In this document: one piece after another, positions 18,012 to 26,444 of the stretch | Position numbering within the stretch: the first letter of the stretch is position 1 | How the letters are laid out: every line of letters starts with the position of its first letter | Assembly: GCF_001997295.1 (NCBI RefSeq) | Contig: NZ_CP019605.1 | Span: 1,612,001-1,676,000 of the forward strand | Source of the DNA: Tessaracoccus flavus | GTDB lineage: Bacteria > Actinomycetota > Actinomycetes > Propionibacteriales > Propionibacteriaceae | Reading direction: 5' to 3' | DNA: 64,000 nt | Program-made: the position numbers and the translations under genes | The notes under the pieces: model-generated | Database searches by the model: none | What the model was told of the DNA's origin: nothing | Seen by the model: the letters and a program-made list of their open reading frames with translations, nothing else

Positions 18012-19208
18012 TCAAGCTGCGACGGCTGGTCTTGGCTGGTAGTAGGTCCCGTTGCGGAGCATGGCGTGGAGGACATCGACGCGTCGTCGGGCTAGGCAGA
18101 TGATCGCGGCGTTGTGTTTCTTCCCAGCGGCGCGTTTCCGGTCGTAGTAGGCGCGGGAGTCGGGGTCGTGGAGGGCTGCGAAAGCGGAGAGGAATAGGGC
18201 CCGTTTGAGGTGTTTGTTCCCTGCTCGTGAGGGGTGTTCGCCTCGGATGCTGCTGCCAGATCTGCGGGTGACAGGGGCCAGGCCGGCGTAGGCGGCCAGG
18301 TGTCCTGCGGTGGGGAATGCTGTGGCGTCACCGACGTCGAGGAGGAGTCTGGCTGCGGTCCTGATGCCGACTCCGGGCATTGACATCAGGAGCTGGGAAA
18401 GAGGGTGGGCATCGAGGGCCTCCTCAACCTGTTTCGCGGCTGCAGCGCGTTGGGCCAGGAGTCCTTGGAGTTGGGCAGCCAGTTGGGGCAACACCAGCTC
18501 GGCGGCGCGGGTGCCAGGAACAACTACGGTCTGCTCGGTCAGGGCTTTGATGATCGCGTCGACGAGCCGGGTGTGCATTCGGGGCGCCAACGGTTTCGTC
18601 GTGGTGGTCAGGCGTCGCCTGCCCGCGGCAGCGAGGCCTGTCGGGCCGGCGAACTTTGCCAACAGGGCGAGGACCGCGGGGTGGCCGATGTTGGCGCCGA
18701 TGGCGCGTTCGAGGGCGGGATGGATCTGGGTGAGCATGCCGCGGATCCGGTTCGAGACGCGGTTGACTTCGCTGGCCAGGTCGTCGTCGAACCCAACGAT
18801 CACAGCCAAGTCGGCGATGAGGTCATCGTCGCCGCCGACGCGTCGCAGCGCGTGGGGCATGGTGCGGCCGGCCTCAGCGATGATGAACGCGTCACGGGCG
18901 TCGGTTTTCGCGTTGCCCGGGTGGAGATCAGCGATGCGGCGCATCGCCAGCCCGGGCAGATAGGCGACCTCGATACCCATCGCTCGAGCGACGGTCACAG
19001 GCAGTGCCCCGATCGTGGCGGGCTGGTCCACGATCACCAACACCGACCCATGGACGGTGAGCTTGTCGAACACCTCGCGCAGGGCAGCCTCGTCTTGGGG
19101 CAGGGCCTTGTCATGCAGACGTCTCCCGGCGCTGTTGAGCGCGGTGGCATGGTGGTGTTCCTTGCCTACATCGAGGCCGACGAATACGTCGAACCGGTCT
19201 TGGTCCAT
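18012..19208 (-). CDS. IS110-family transposase (DEDD)
   Basis: 398 residues from the ATG at 19208, with a strong AAGGAGG site 7 bases upstream. The N-terminal DEDD_Tnp_IS110 domain starts DVFVGLDVGKEHHHATALNS (first Asp), with DARDAFIIAEAGRTMPHALR holding later acidic residues. The C-terminal transposase_20 domain has SMPGVGIRTAARLL and HLAAYAGLAPVTRRSGSS. Intact and of normal length. IS110 enzymes act with a bridge RNA encoded in the element; the candidate is the upstream region. Confidence 0.92.
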   Translation of the reverse strand: MDQDRFDVFVGLDVGKEHHHATALNSAGRRLHDKALPQDEAALREVFDKLTVHGSVLVIVDQPATIGALPVTVARAMGIEVAYLPGLAMRRIADLHPGNAKTDARDAFIIAEAGRTMPHALRRVGGDDDLIADLAVIVGFDDDLASEVNRVSNRIRGMLTQIHPALERAIGANIGHPAVLALLAKFAGPTGLAAAGRRRLTTTTKPLAPRMHTRLVDAIIKALTEQTVVVPGTRAAELVLPQLAAQLQGLLAQRAAAAKQVEEALDAHPLSQLLMSMPGVGIRTAARLLLDVGDATAFPTAGHLAAYAGLAPVTRRSGSSIRGEHPSRAGNKHLKRALFLSAFAALHDPDSRAYYDRKRAAGKKHNAAIICLARRRVDVLHAMLRNGTYYQPRPAVAA

Positions 19209-19440
19209 GACAGTCCTCCTTAGGACCTAATTCTGGTCACCAAGTCGGGCGAAGATCGTCGGCACCCACGTTACGAAGAGACCACGCTGTCGATGCAGCG
19301 GGCCGTGTCCCTATCAGCGATCAACCCACGCCACCAGAACCCGGTGACAACACCCCCCGGATCATCAACGACAGGGGCAGTAAGTCATGCCGGGCCTGGT
19401 GACCAGAACCCCGACCATCGGGGCTACCTAGAAGGTAACG
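19209..19440 (-). ncRNA. Candidate IS110 bridge RNA region
   Basis: The 230 bases before the transposase start are non-coding and rich in hairpins: ACCTTCTAGGT, CCCCGATGGTCGGGG and CTGGTCACCAG near the 5' end. A 10-base sequence, ATAGGGACAC (minus strand, 19305-19314), is identical to the element's own 3' terminus (17994-18003). It sits in a loop closed by a CGCTG/CAGCG stem (19315-19319 with 19285-19289). In IS621-type systems the donor-binding loop carries such matches to the element ends. The exact RNA ends are not visible. Confidence 0.5.
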
Positions 19441-19697
19441 GGCCGAGAGGTATTTGCGGCAGTTATTGGAGGTCATGAGTCCCAGCGTCGATAGACTGCG
19501 CCCGCATGTGCCACGCAGTGTAGTGTCGCGGTTCGAACGTTAACAGGGTTGGAGCGGGTCAACGCATCGACAGTGGACCGGTAGCTGAGGAAGAGGGCGG
19601 GCAGCGATCCCGGATGATAGTTTCTATAGCACTTGGGGCTGTCGGCGCGCTGCTCCTTTTCGGAACCTACGGGGCACTGGAGTCAAACTGTCCCGCG

Positions 19698-20698
19698 TCA
19701 AGTAGTTGGCAGGATTTCTTCTTGTTCAAAGGTGGGTGTTGTCGTGCTGGCGCGGCCGAGGTGGACCTCGAGGGGCCGGTTCCAGGCGATCGCTTCGTGG
19801 GGGCGCTGGGTGTTGTATTCGATGCGGTAGTCCTCGGCTCGTTCGACCAGGGTGAGCGCGTCGGCGATCTCGTCGAGGAACAAGCGTTCGTACTTCAATG
19901 TCCCGAACCCGCGTTCGCGTGAGCCGTTCTGCCCGGGGCTCTTGACCCGAGTCCGGACGTGTCTCAGCTCGGGGTGCGAGGTGATGAACAACTCGAAGTC
20001 CAACGACCTGAACGGGCCACCGTTGTCGGTGACGATAGTGACCACGGGCAGCACTTCCCCAGTGACCTCATCGATAGGGCAGGCCTCGGCCAACGGGTGT
20101 CCGAACAGGGCCTCGTAGTCAGCCAACGCGAGCTCGACCGCGGCGATCGCGTCGTGCTTGTTCCCGGTGGGTGAGACATGCCACGGGTGCTCATACTTGT
20201 CAGTACCAATCCCGGCATCCTGCGATCCGCCACGTCCCACCCGAGGTGGTCTCGAACTCGCAAGAAGTCCAACTGCCACACCTGGTTCGGGCCATCAGGG
20301 GTCTTCGCGAACGCGGCCCTCCGGTCAGCGGCGAGGTCACGGCGCTGCTTCTGGTATTCCGAGGCCAGTAGCAGGCCCTCGTCACGCAGCAGCCGCAGCA
20401 CGGTCGCCTGAGAGACCTTGTGTCCGGAGTGACGGGTCAGCGCCCAAATCTTGCGATGCCCCCACGCCGGCTTAGCCAGCGCATGACCCACCACCAGATC
20501 CCGCGCAGCCGTACGAGCCGGCTGGGGCCACGGCCCCTTCGGACGGCGATCCTGACGGGCCTTGGCCTGCCACCGGCGCCACGTGCGTTCGGGCATGTCG
20601 ATCAGCTTCACGAACCTCGCGGTCGACATGCCCGCCTCCCTGCGGATCACCTCGAGGTCCTCGAAGGGCCCAACCTGCCCTCCGCCGACTTCTTCCAC
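19698..20698 (-). pseudogene. IS3 orfB (DDE transposase) with two frameshifts
   Basis: The N-terminal part reads RTAARDLVVGHALAKPAWGH through GPNQVWQLDF. An extra base then shifts the frame: CEFETTSGGTWRIAGCRDWY lies in the next frame. A second extra base near 20212 moves to the frame of KYEHPWHVSPTGNKHDAI, which continues with TDNGGPF (second Asp) and EYNTQRPHEAI near the end. All the DDE blocks are present but in three frames, so the product is broken unless the shifts are sequencing errors. Confidence 0.8.
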
Positions 20699-20964
20699 AC
20701 CCGAATCTCGACAGCGGCCTCACCCAACGCCTGAGTCAGCTCAGTGACCTCCGCCTCCAACTGCTGCTCCCGGGTCGAGGGCCCAGACCTACCCGCCGCC
20801 AGCCCAGCCTTGCCCGCTTCGAGGAAGTCAGCCTTCCACCGACCGATCGACTGCTCACTGACCTTCTCCCGCCGAGCGGCCTCAGCGATCGTCATCTCTC
20901 CAGCCAAGATGCTCAACACAATCCTGGTCTTCTTCTCCACCGGAATCACTGGTGGTCTTCCCAT
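20647..20964 (-). CDS. IS3 orfA (helix-turn-helix protein)
   Basis: 105 residues from the ATG at 20964 with GAAGGAGA upstream. MTIAEAARREKVSEQSIGRW is the helix-turn-helix of IS3 orfA proteins, followed by a coiled segment (REQQLEAEVTELTQALGEA). It overlaps the start of orfB by about 50 bases in another frame, the arrangement used for programmed frameshifting in IS3. Confidence 0.85.
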   Translation of the reverse strand: MGRPPVIPVEKKTRIVLSILAGEMTIAEAARREKVSEQSIGRWKADFLEAGKAGLAAGRSGPSTREQQLEAEVTELTQALGEAAVEIRVWKKSAEGRLGPSRTSR

Positions 20965-22109
20965 GTCGGACTCTCCTTCAGGACCTACATAACAGCCCTG
21001 CCACTAAGTCTGACGCGCGACAAAACTGGCCCGGGTCTTACGTCAATGTCCACACCGCAACTGGCCAACTCGGACGCTTCAGTATCGGATGGCACTTGGC
21101 TTTCCGCATGGGACCAGCATTCGGCGTGACGCTCGCCATCTCGGCGACAGCAGAGAGACTTGGCGTGAGACCCACCCTGGCGACTATCACCTGCCTCGCG
21201 GTCTTCGTCTCGTATGGGCTCTTCCACACTTGGCGCGCTGCACGCGAAACCGCGAACCCTGCAAAGATCCGGCTTGTTCGGATTATCAGCCACGGATTGA
21301 GCACCTTGGGCGGGTTCGTTGGCTTCCACGCAAGGAACCTCTTTGCTGTCTTGATTCCCTATCCCAGTGAGCTACTAAACGCAGTGTGGACGGCGATGTT
21401 CGCAGCCCTCGTCTACTCTGGGGCGACTCGATTGCTGTCGCGTGAAACCGACTCGAGATCTCTGTTTCTGAGGGCAAGGCGCGATATGGGGCTCGACGCG
21501 TGGAACTACGCTAAGGCTGCGTCACGGATTCACGAGGTCCCATCGGTTGCCGTGCATGCCATCATATTGGCTGAAGCTGTTCAACGACCTCGGTGGTTCC
21601 GGAAGATCGAGACGGTCCTGCCTCCGCTCATGCGCATGGCTGGACGCGACGCGACGACCGGAATCGCACAGATGCGCTCAGTAACTGCCCTTAGCGACGA
21701 GGAGTCGATAGACATGCTTTGTATCGATATGAAGAATTGGCTCTCACATCACCCCGACGTGTCGCTGGAGAATCTCGATGACTTCGGTGACTATGCCACC
21801 CATCACAGCGCTGATGCCGTCTTCGTCGACTCAGCTAAAGGCTTCCACGCTGAGCTCGCTGAGCTCATTACTGAGTAGCCGTTTCAAGTTCCGGCTGCTG
21901 CCGTCTCTTTGATACCTGACCCCGTCACAACTTCCCGGCGCCTAGCCTCGATCTTTCATGAGGGGTCTGATCGGGGCTGGTCGGCGCCGGTGGCGCCGAG
22001 GTTGTTCTGATTCTTGCAGGTGGGTGCGACAGGACCCCGCATGACGTCTGCGGGGCGGGCTTCCCGGCCGAGGGTTCTTTCGTTGAGGTGGACGGGGTGG
22101 GCGCCTGGG

Positions 22110-22857
22110 TCAGGTAGCTGGTGCTGGGAGGTCGCGGAGCCGGCCGATGCCGTCGAGGATCAACTCGGCCCAGCGGGACTGTTCAGCCAGATGTAGCACG
22201 ACCCGGCGAGCGCGGCGGGCCAAGGTCGCGGGGATGCTGTAGAGGCGGTAGCGCAACCGTTTCGGTTCCCAACGGCGGGCTTCGTGACCGGCCAACGCGA
22301 GCATCCCGCTCCAGGCCTGCAACTCGGAGGCCAGCGCCACGATCTGGCACCAGATCCGGTTCTGGTCGAAGCCGTGGAGGGGCAGGTTTACTAGTCCGGT
22401 GTCTTTCGCGATCCGGATCCGGTCTTCGCAGCGGGCGCGGCGACGATGCCTGAGCTCCAGCTGCTGGAGGGTGCCGGTGGTGGTGTTGGTGGCGAAGGCG
22501 GTGAGTCGGTAGCCGTCGACGTCGTCGAAGCGGAGTTGTGCGCCGGGGTGGGGCCGTTCCCGGCGGACGATGACCCGCATCCCGGGAGGCCAACCGTCGA
22601 GGGTGAGCAGTCCGGTGAAGTCGGCCAGATCCGCCCCTTCCCGCGCCTGGCGGTCGGCGTTGAGGGCGGGGACCCAGACCCAGTCGGGGATCTGCTGGTA
22701 GAGGGTGCTGGTGTCGAGCGGGAGAGTGAATCCCACCGAATACGCCATCCGATGAGTCGCGAGCCACCGGGTGAACTCTTTCGTGCCGCCGGCGCCGTCG
22801 GCGCGGACCAGGACCCTGCGGCCCGGCCGGGGATTCTTCTCGGGGAGCTGCGCGAGG
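22110..22857 (-). pseudogene. IS1380 transposase, C-terminal half (left arm)
   Basis: It covers LPEKNPRPGRRVLVRADGAG to the end GIGRLRDLPAPAT, matching the C-terminal half of the intact transposase at 31074-32483. The N-terminal half is replaced by the inverted arm. Confidence 0.85.
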
Positions 22858-22900
22858 GCGGCCTTGGTGACAGCGATGTGATCGCTGTCACCAAGGCCGC
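22858..22900. repeat. Perfect 20-bp palindrome with 3-base centre at the join of two IS1380 arms
   Basis: The left arm GCGGCCTTGGTGACAGCGAT (22858-22877) is exactly inverted at 22881-22900 around GTG. Weaker symmetry continues outward (CGGGGAGCTGCGC at 22841, inverted at 22906). It would fold as a long hairpin. Confidence 0.9.
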
Positions 22901-23648
22901 GTTGGCGCAGCTCCCCGACCGCAACCCGCGCCCAGGGCGGAGGGTGCTGGTCCGCGCGGACGGGGCCGGCGGCACGAAGGAGTTCACGAAGTGGCTGACC
23001 GGGCGGCGGGTCGCGTACTCGGTCGGGTTCACCCTCCCCATGGACACCGCCGAGCTCTACCACCAGATCCCTGAATGGGTGTGGCTCCCGGCCCTCAACG
23101 CGGATGGTGAAGCCCGCGACGGGGCCGATCTCGCCGAGCTCACCGGACTACTCGACCTGACAGGCTGGCCCGACGGGATGCGGGTGATCGTCCGCCGGGA
23201 ACGACCCCACCCCGGAGCGCAACTACGGTTCGACGACGTCGACGGCTACCGGCTCACCGCGTTCGCGACCAACACCAGAGGCGCCACCCTCCAACAGCTC
23301 GAGCTCCGGCACCGCCGCCGCGCCCGCTGCGAGGACCGCATCAGGCAGGCGAAGACCACCGGGCTGGCGAACCTCCCCCTCCACGGGTTCGACCAGAACA
23401 GGATCTGGTGCCAGATCATCGCGCTCGCGTCCGAGCTGCAGGCCTGGACCGGGCTGCTCGCCCTCGCCGGACACGAAGCACGCCGGTGGGAACCGAAACG
23501 GCTCCGCTACCGGCTGTTCAGCATCCCCGCCACCATCGCCCGAAGAGCCAGACGCATCCACCTCCACCTCAGCGACCGATCCCCATGGGCCGGGCTGATC
23601 CACGCCGGCATCACCAAGCTCCAAGGGCTCCCGGCCCCAGCGACCTGA
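22881..23648 (+). pseudogene. IS1380 transposase, C-terminal half (right arm)
   Basis: It reads VTKAALAQLPDRNPRPGRRV through AGITKLQGLPAPAT. It is closer to the sequence style of the copy at 26445-28121 (FTKWLTGRRVAYS) than to the left arm, so two different parental elements contributed. No N-terminal domain. Confidence 0.85.
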
Positions 23649-23818
23649 CCCCGCGGCCCCGACCATCCGCCTCGATCCTGGAATACCCCTTCGGCCTGGA
23701 ACCCCGCCCACCGCGAACGTCACGCGGCGTCTTGTCACACCCAGGTGCAAGAATCAGACCAACATCGACACCACCGGCGCCGACAACCCCCGAACAGGGC
23801 CCTCATGAAAGATCGAGG

Positions 23819-25279
23819 CTAGTCAAGGAAGTAGGCGAGGGTCTTTTCGTCGGAGTCGAGGATCTCTTCTGTGGCTACACCGAGCTCGCTGGCGAGTTCG
23901 ACCGATCCACGAAGGGCGATTTCCACATCGGGTGAGAAGGCGCGGTCGAGAAGGTCGAGGAAGTCGGCCATGCTCGCATCGAGCATTTCGATGAGTTCCT
24001 GGTACTCACTGGCAAGCCGCTCATCAAGTACACGTTGCTCGTCCAGGTAGCGTTCGATCAATTCCGCCTCCCGCTGGGAGAGGGAGGTGGAGACGGTCTT
24101 GTACATGATGGTGCCGACGGTGTTGCCGATCACGGCGCCGAGGACTGGCACTGGGATGAGTGCCTGCCCGACGAAGGATGACAGGGCACTGACGGCGGCT
24201 TCCAGGGCGACGAGTTCGGCGTTGTCGATGAACTCAAGTTCATCGATTTCGCCGCGGCGGAGCTTGTTTGCCTGTTCCGCGATACCGAAGCCGGCGGTGA
24301 CGATCGAGCTCGCGACGGCTGCTGACGTTGCGGTGAAGTTGGTGAGCGTGTAGATGCTGAGCCCTCGGACACCGCCCTTCGCGAAGCCGAAACCGGTTTC
24401 GCCCGCTATGTCGGTCCAGTCCTCGCTCGTGAACTCCTTGAGCTTCTTCCCTTGGCGGCGCTTCTCGACCACGGCCATGACGAAGGCGGTACCGCCCTCG
24501 ATGGCAGCCGCCACAACGGTGGCTTTCGCGGCCTCCTGAAGTGTCGGCCGGCTCTCCTGGTAGGCGTCATTCCTGCGGGACTGGTCGGTGGTCCGGAGGG
24601 ACTCCTTCTCCGCCTCCAGGGTTGAGTTGTAGGTCCCCTTCTGGACCTGGTTGTAGTCAAGGTGGGAGGGTTCGAGGGAGTCGATGCCCATTGAGCCCTG
24701 GCCGAAGAAGTCTTGGACCCGTTCCCAGCCCCTCAGTGATGGGCCGTCGCCGCTGCGGGTCAGGAACTTGCGTGCTTCTTCGGGTGGCATGGCGTGGAGC
24801 TTCTGGATCACTTCGAAGTGGTCGCGGGGGATCTGGTAGGTCCCGCCGTTCTTGACGAAGTCGGGATACCTCTCCAGGTGTTCCGCGATCGCGCCTAGCC
24901 CGAGGCGGCCGCCGGCAAGCACGAACTTCTGCTGGATCTCCACGCCGCCGCGGATCAGGTCCACGGGGCCGTTGTCGTTGACCCACTGGTAGACGGCGTC
25001 CTCGCCGAGGATCTGGCTGCGGGCGTTGCCGACGCCCACCTCGGCAACCTCGGCGATGAAGCCGTGCATGCCCTTGACGCCGCCGCGGTTGGCAGCGACC
25101 ACTTCGAAGTCGATCTTCTTGATCGCCTCGTCGATACTGGCGAGAGCGTCATGGAGATTCAAGTCCTGGCGCCCGAAGGCGCTAAGCAGGTTGTCCAACC
25201 TGAGCTGATTGAGGTGGTTCACCCATGCAGCGACCGCTTGCTCCTGATTGCTCTTCGCAAGCGCTGCCGCGTCACGCAT
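23819..25279 (-). CDS. Unrecognised protein with membrane-insertion-like segments, second gene of a two-gene operon
   Basis: 486 residues from the ATG at 25279, which overlaps the upstream gene's stop by 8 bases (ATGCGTGA), a sign of translational coupling. The first 230 residues are soluble and alpha/beta-like (VNDNGPVDLIRGGVEIQQKF, NGGTYQIPRDHFEVIQKLHA). Hydrophobic stretches lie near 250-273 (ATVVAAAIEGGTAFVMAVVE), 310-330 and 353-393 (LIPVPVLGAVIGNTVGTIMY). They are followed by an acidic coiled-coil-like tail (SQREAELIERYLDEQRVLDE). The stop TAG falls inside the CTAG target of the IS1380 double fragment, so the gene is intact by one base. No family is recognised; the pattern of a soluble head plus hydrophobic hairpins resembles pore-forming effectors (inference). 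Confidence 0.6.
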   Translation of the reverse strand: MRDAAALAKSNQEQAVAAWVNHLNQLRLDNLLSAFGRQDLNLHDALASIDEAIKKIDFEVVAANRGGVKGMHGFIAEVAEVGVGNARSQILGEDAVYQWVNDNGPVDLIRGGVEIQQKFVLAGGRLGLGAIAEHLERYPDFVKNGGTYQIPRDHFEVIQKLHAMPPEEARKFLTRSGDGPSLRGWERVQDFFGQGSMGIDSLEPSHLDYNQVQKGTYNSTLEAEKESLRTTDQSRRNDAYQESRPTLQEAAKATVVAAAIEGGTAFVMAVVEKRRQGKKLKEFTSEDWTDIAGETGFGFAKGGVRGLSIYTLTNFTATSAAVASSIVTAGFGIAEQANKLRRGEIDELEFIDNAELVALEAAVSALSSFVGQALIPVPVLGAVIGNTVGTIMYKTVSTSLSQREAELIERYLDEQRVLDERLASEYQELIEMLDASMADFLDLLDRAFSPDVEIALRGSVELASELGVATEEILDSDEKTLAYFLD

Positions 25280-26306
25280 CCTGACTGTCCTGCTCGACAC
25301 GCTGGCTGAGCAGGGCCGCACACGCCTTCGTGTTGTTCACCAAAGCGGCCAGCTGCGACCGCTGGGCCGCAGACAGCGCCAGGAAGTCGGCGCGGAAGAA
25401 CTCCAGCGCCTGGCCGTAGCTGCCCATCAGTTGTTCGCGGACCGAGGTGGTCCGCCCGAGGATGTCATCGATCTGAGTGTCCATGCCCTTCACGAGTGCG
25501 GTGTTCTGCTTCACCGCAGTCACCGCCGCCTGCTTCTCGTCGCGGTTCTGGAACTTCTTCCTGGCGAACAGCGTGATCGACACCAGGAGCGTGGCCCCTG
25601 CGATCGTCCAGCCGATCGGGCCCGCGAGCGCGAGCAAGGCACTGCCTGCAGCCGTTCCACCACCCCCCGCCGCCAGAGCCCCTCCTCCAAGCCAGGCCAG
25701 AGCGGCGTTGGTCGCCGCAGCTCCCGACAGGGTGGAGATCGCGGTGCCGGTCGATGCCGCGCCAAAGGTCGTAGCAACCCACATCGCCGCCGTCGGAGCC
25801 ATGCTCGCGACCGCGGCCCCCGCAGCGAACCCTGCGCCAGCACCGGCTGCCGACTGACGCGCTGCCTCCAGGTCCTTCCGGGCGAACTCCGTCGCCTCAA
25901 CGAAGTGAGCCTTGTGATACTCAACCTCCTCGAAGTCGGCGTCGAACGACTTCGGGGTGTTGGCGATGCTATTCACAAGCAACTCGACCAGCTCGATGAG
26001 GTCCGTCGAGCGTTCGCGCTGGCGCAGGAGGGAACTACCCTTGTCGTTCATCTGCGTGAAGGCGCCGTTGTACTCAGCGATGGCCTCCACATAGGGATCG
26101 GGCTTCTTCCCAGTCAACTCCTCAACGGTCTCCATGGCAGCATCCCGGAGATCACCGGTCCGCTCGACCAACTGCTCCGACTTGTCCCGCGCGAACCTGC
26201 CGGTGCTGTCGGCCGCTTTACCGAGGCCCTCCTTAGCCTTGCCCAGGCCCTCCTTCGCTTTACCGAGGCTCTCCTTGGCCTTGTCCATCCTGAGCGGATC
26301 AACCAT
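25272..26306 (-). CDS. Unrecognised glycine-rich membrane protein, first gene of a two-gene operon
   Basis: 344 residues from the ATG at 26306 (GGAGATCGCG upstream). Residues 8-30 hold tandem KAKE(S/G)LG repeats in an amphipathic, LEA-like stretch. A helical soluble part follows (DPYVEAIAEYNGAFTQMNDK). Residues 152-244 are a long Gly/Ala-rich hydrophobic block (AGAGFAAGAAVASMAP, LGGGALAAGGGGTAAGSALL, WTIAGATLLVSITLFARKK) with glycine-zipper character that could form a membrane hairpin. The C-terminal 90 residues are helical. Coupled to the following gene by an 8-base overlap. I know of no named system with this pair. Confidence 0.6.
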   Translation of the reverse strand: MVDPLRMDKAKESLGKAKEGLGKAKEGLGKAADSTGRFARDKSEQLVERTGDLRDAAMETVEELTGKKPDPYVEAIAEYNGAFTQMNDKGSSLLRQRERSTDLIELVELLVNSIANTPKSFDADFEEVEYHKAHFVEATEFARKDLEAARQSAAGAGAGFAAGAAVASMAPTAAMWVATTFGAASTGTAISTLSGAAATNAALAWLGGGALAAGGGGTAAGSALLALAGPIGWTIAGATLLVSITLFARKKFQNRDEKQAAVTAVKQNTALVKGMDTQIDDILGRTTSVREQLMGSYGQALEFFRADFLALSAAQRSQLAALVNNTKACAALLSQRVEQDSQDA

Positions 26307-26440
26307 CGCGATCTCCGTCTGTTGTACTACCCCGATTGACAGGAGACTATCGACCGCAGCAGACAAATTCTGAGACTGGACCCACCAATTGAGAGCAGGC
26401 CATCCGGCATGGCGGTGGCCAATGGTGGGTCCTCCCTTCA
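26307..26440 (-). promoter_or_regulatory. Upstream region of the glycine-rich protein operon
   Basis: 134 bases between the first gene of the operon and the CTAG flank of the next IS1380. It must contain the promoter, but no convincing hexamer pair is visible. The IS end lies 135 bases from the start codon, so outward transcription from the IS could also drive the operon. Confidence 0.3.
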
Positions 26441-26444
26441 CTAG

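Larger units (their letters stand above)
17991..19440 (-). mobile_element. IS110-family element, complete copy
   Basis: It contains the intact transposase 18012-19208 and a structured 5' non-coding region. The 3' boundary is set by comparison with the truncated copy: identity begins at GGGTGTCCC (17992). The 5' boundary cannot be fixed from one copy; hairpin-rich sequence ends near 19440. IS110 elements have no terminal inverted repeats, which fits. Confidence 0.75.
19698..21013 (-). mobile_element. IS3-family element (1316 bp), orfB frameshifted
   Basis: The ends are TCA...GGCAGG on both sides (imperfect inverted repeats), flanked by a direct CGCG at 19694-19697 and 21014-21017. It has orfA and orfB on the minus strand. 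orfB carries two single-base shifts, so the element cannot move on its own. Confidence 0.85.
19614..21878 (+). pseudogene. Membrane protein gene split by IS3 insertion
   Basis: The 5' piece (19614-19697) encodes MIVSIALGAVGALLLFGTYG plus 8 residues, a first membrane helix. The 3' piece starts at 21018 with RQNWPGSYVNVHTATGQLGR and continues for 286 residues with further hydrophobic segments (LATITCLAVFVSYGLF, NAVWTAMFAALVYSGA) and a soluble C-terminal half. Removing the IS and one CGCG target copy joins the pieces in frame into a 314-residue protein. No family is recognised. The insertion removes the first helix from the rest; whether an internal start still makes a partial product is unknown. 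Confidence 0.8.
21946..23818. mobile_element. Head-to-head double fragment of IS1380-family elements
   Basis: Two transposase 3' halves face each other. Both outer ends are the same IS end (CCTCGATCTTTCATGA and its inverse) and CTAG flanks both sides (21942-21945, 23819-23822). The left half looks near-identical to the matching part of the element at 30910-32585. The right half is a diverged relative. The centre is a perfect palindrome (22858-22900). Neither half has the N-terminal domain, so the unit cannot make transposase. Confidence 0.85.

Noticed and set aside
19305..19314. GTGTCCCTAT as the target-site duplication marking the right end of the IS110
   Set aside because: If it were the end, the element would have only about 96 bases of 5' region, too short for the hairpin-rich segment that follows. 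A donor-loop match inside the element fits better.
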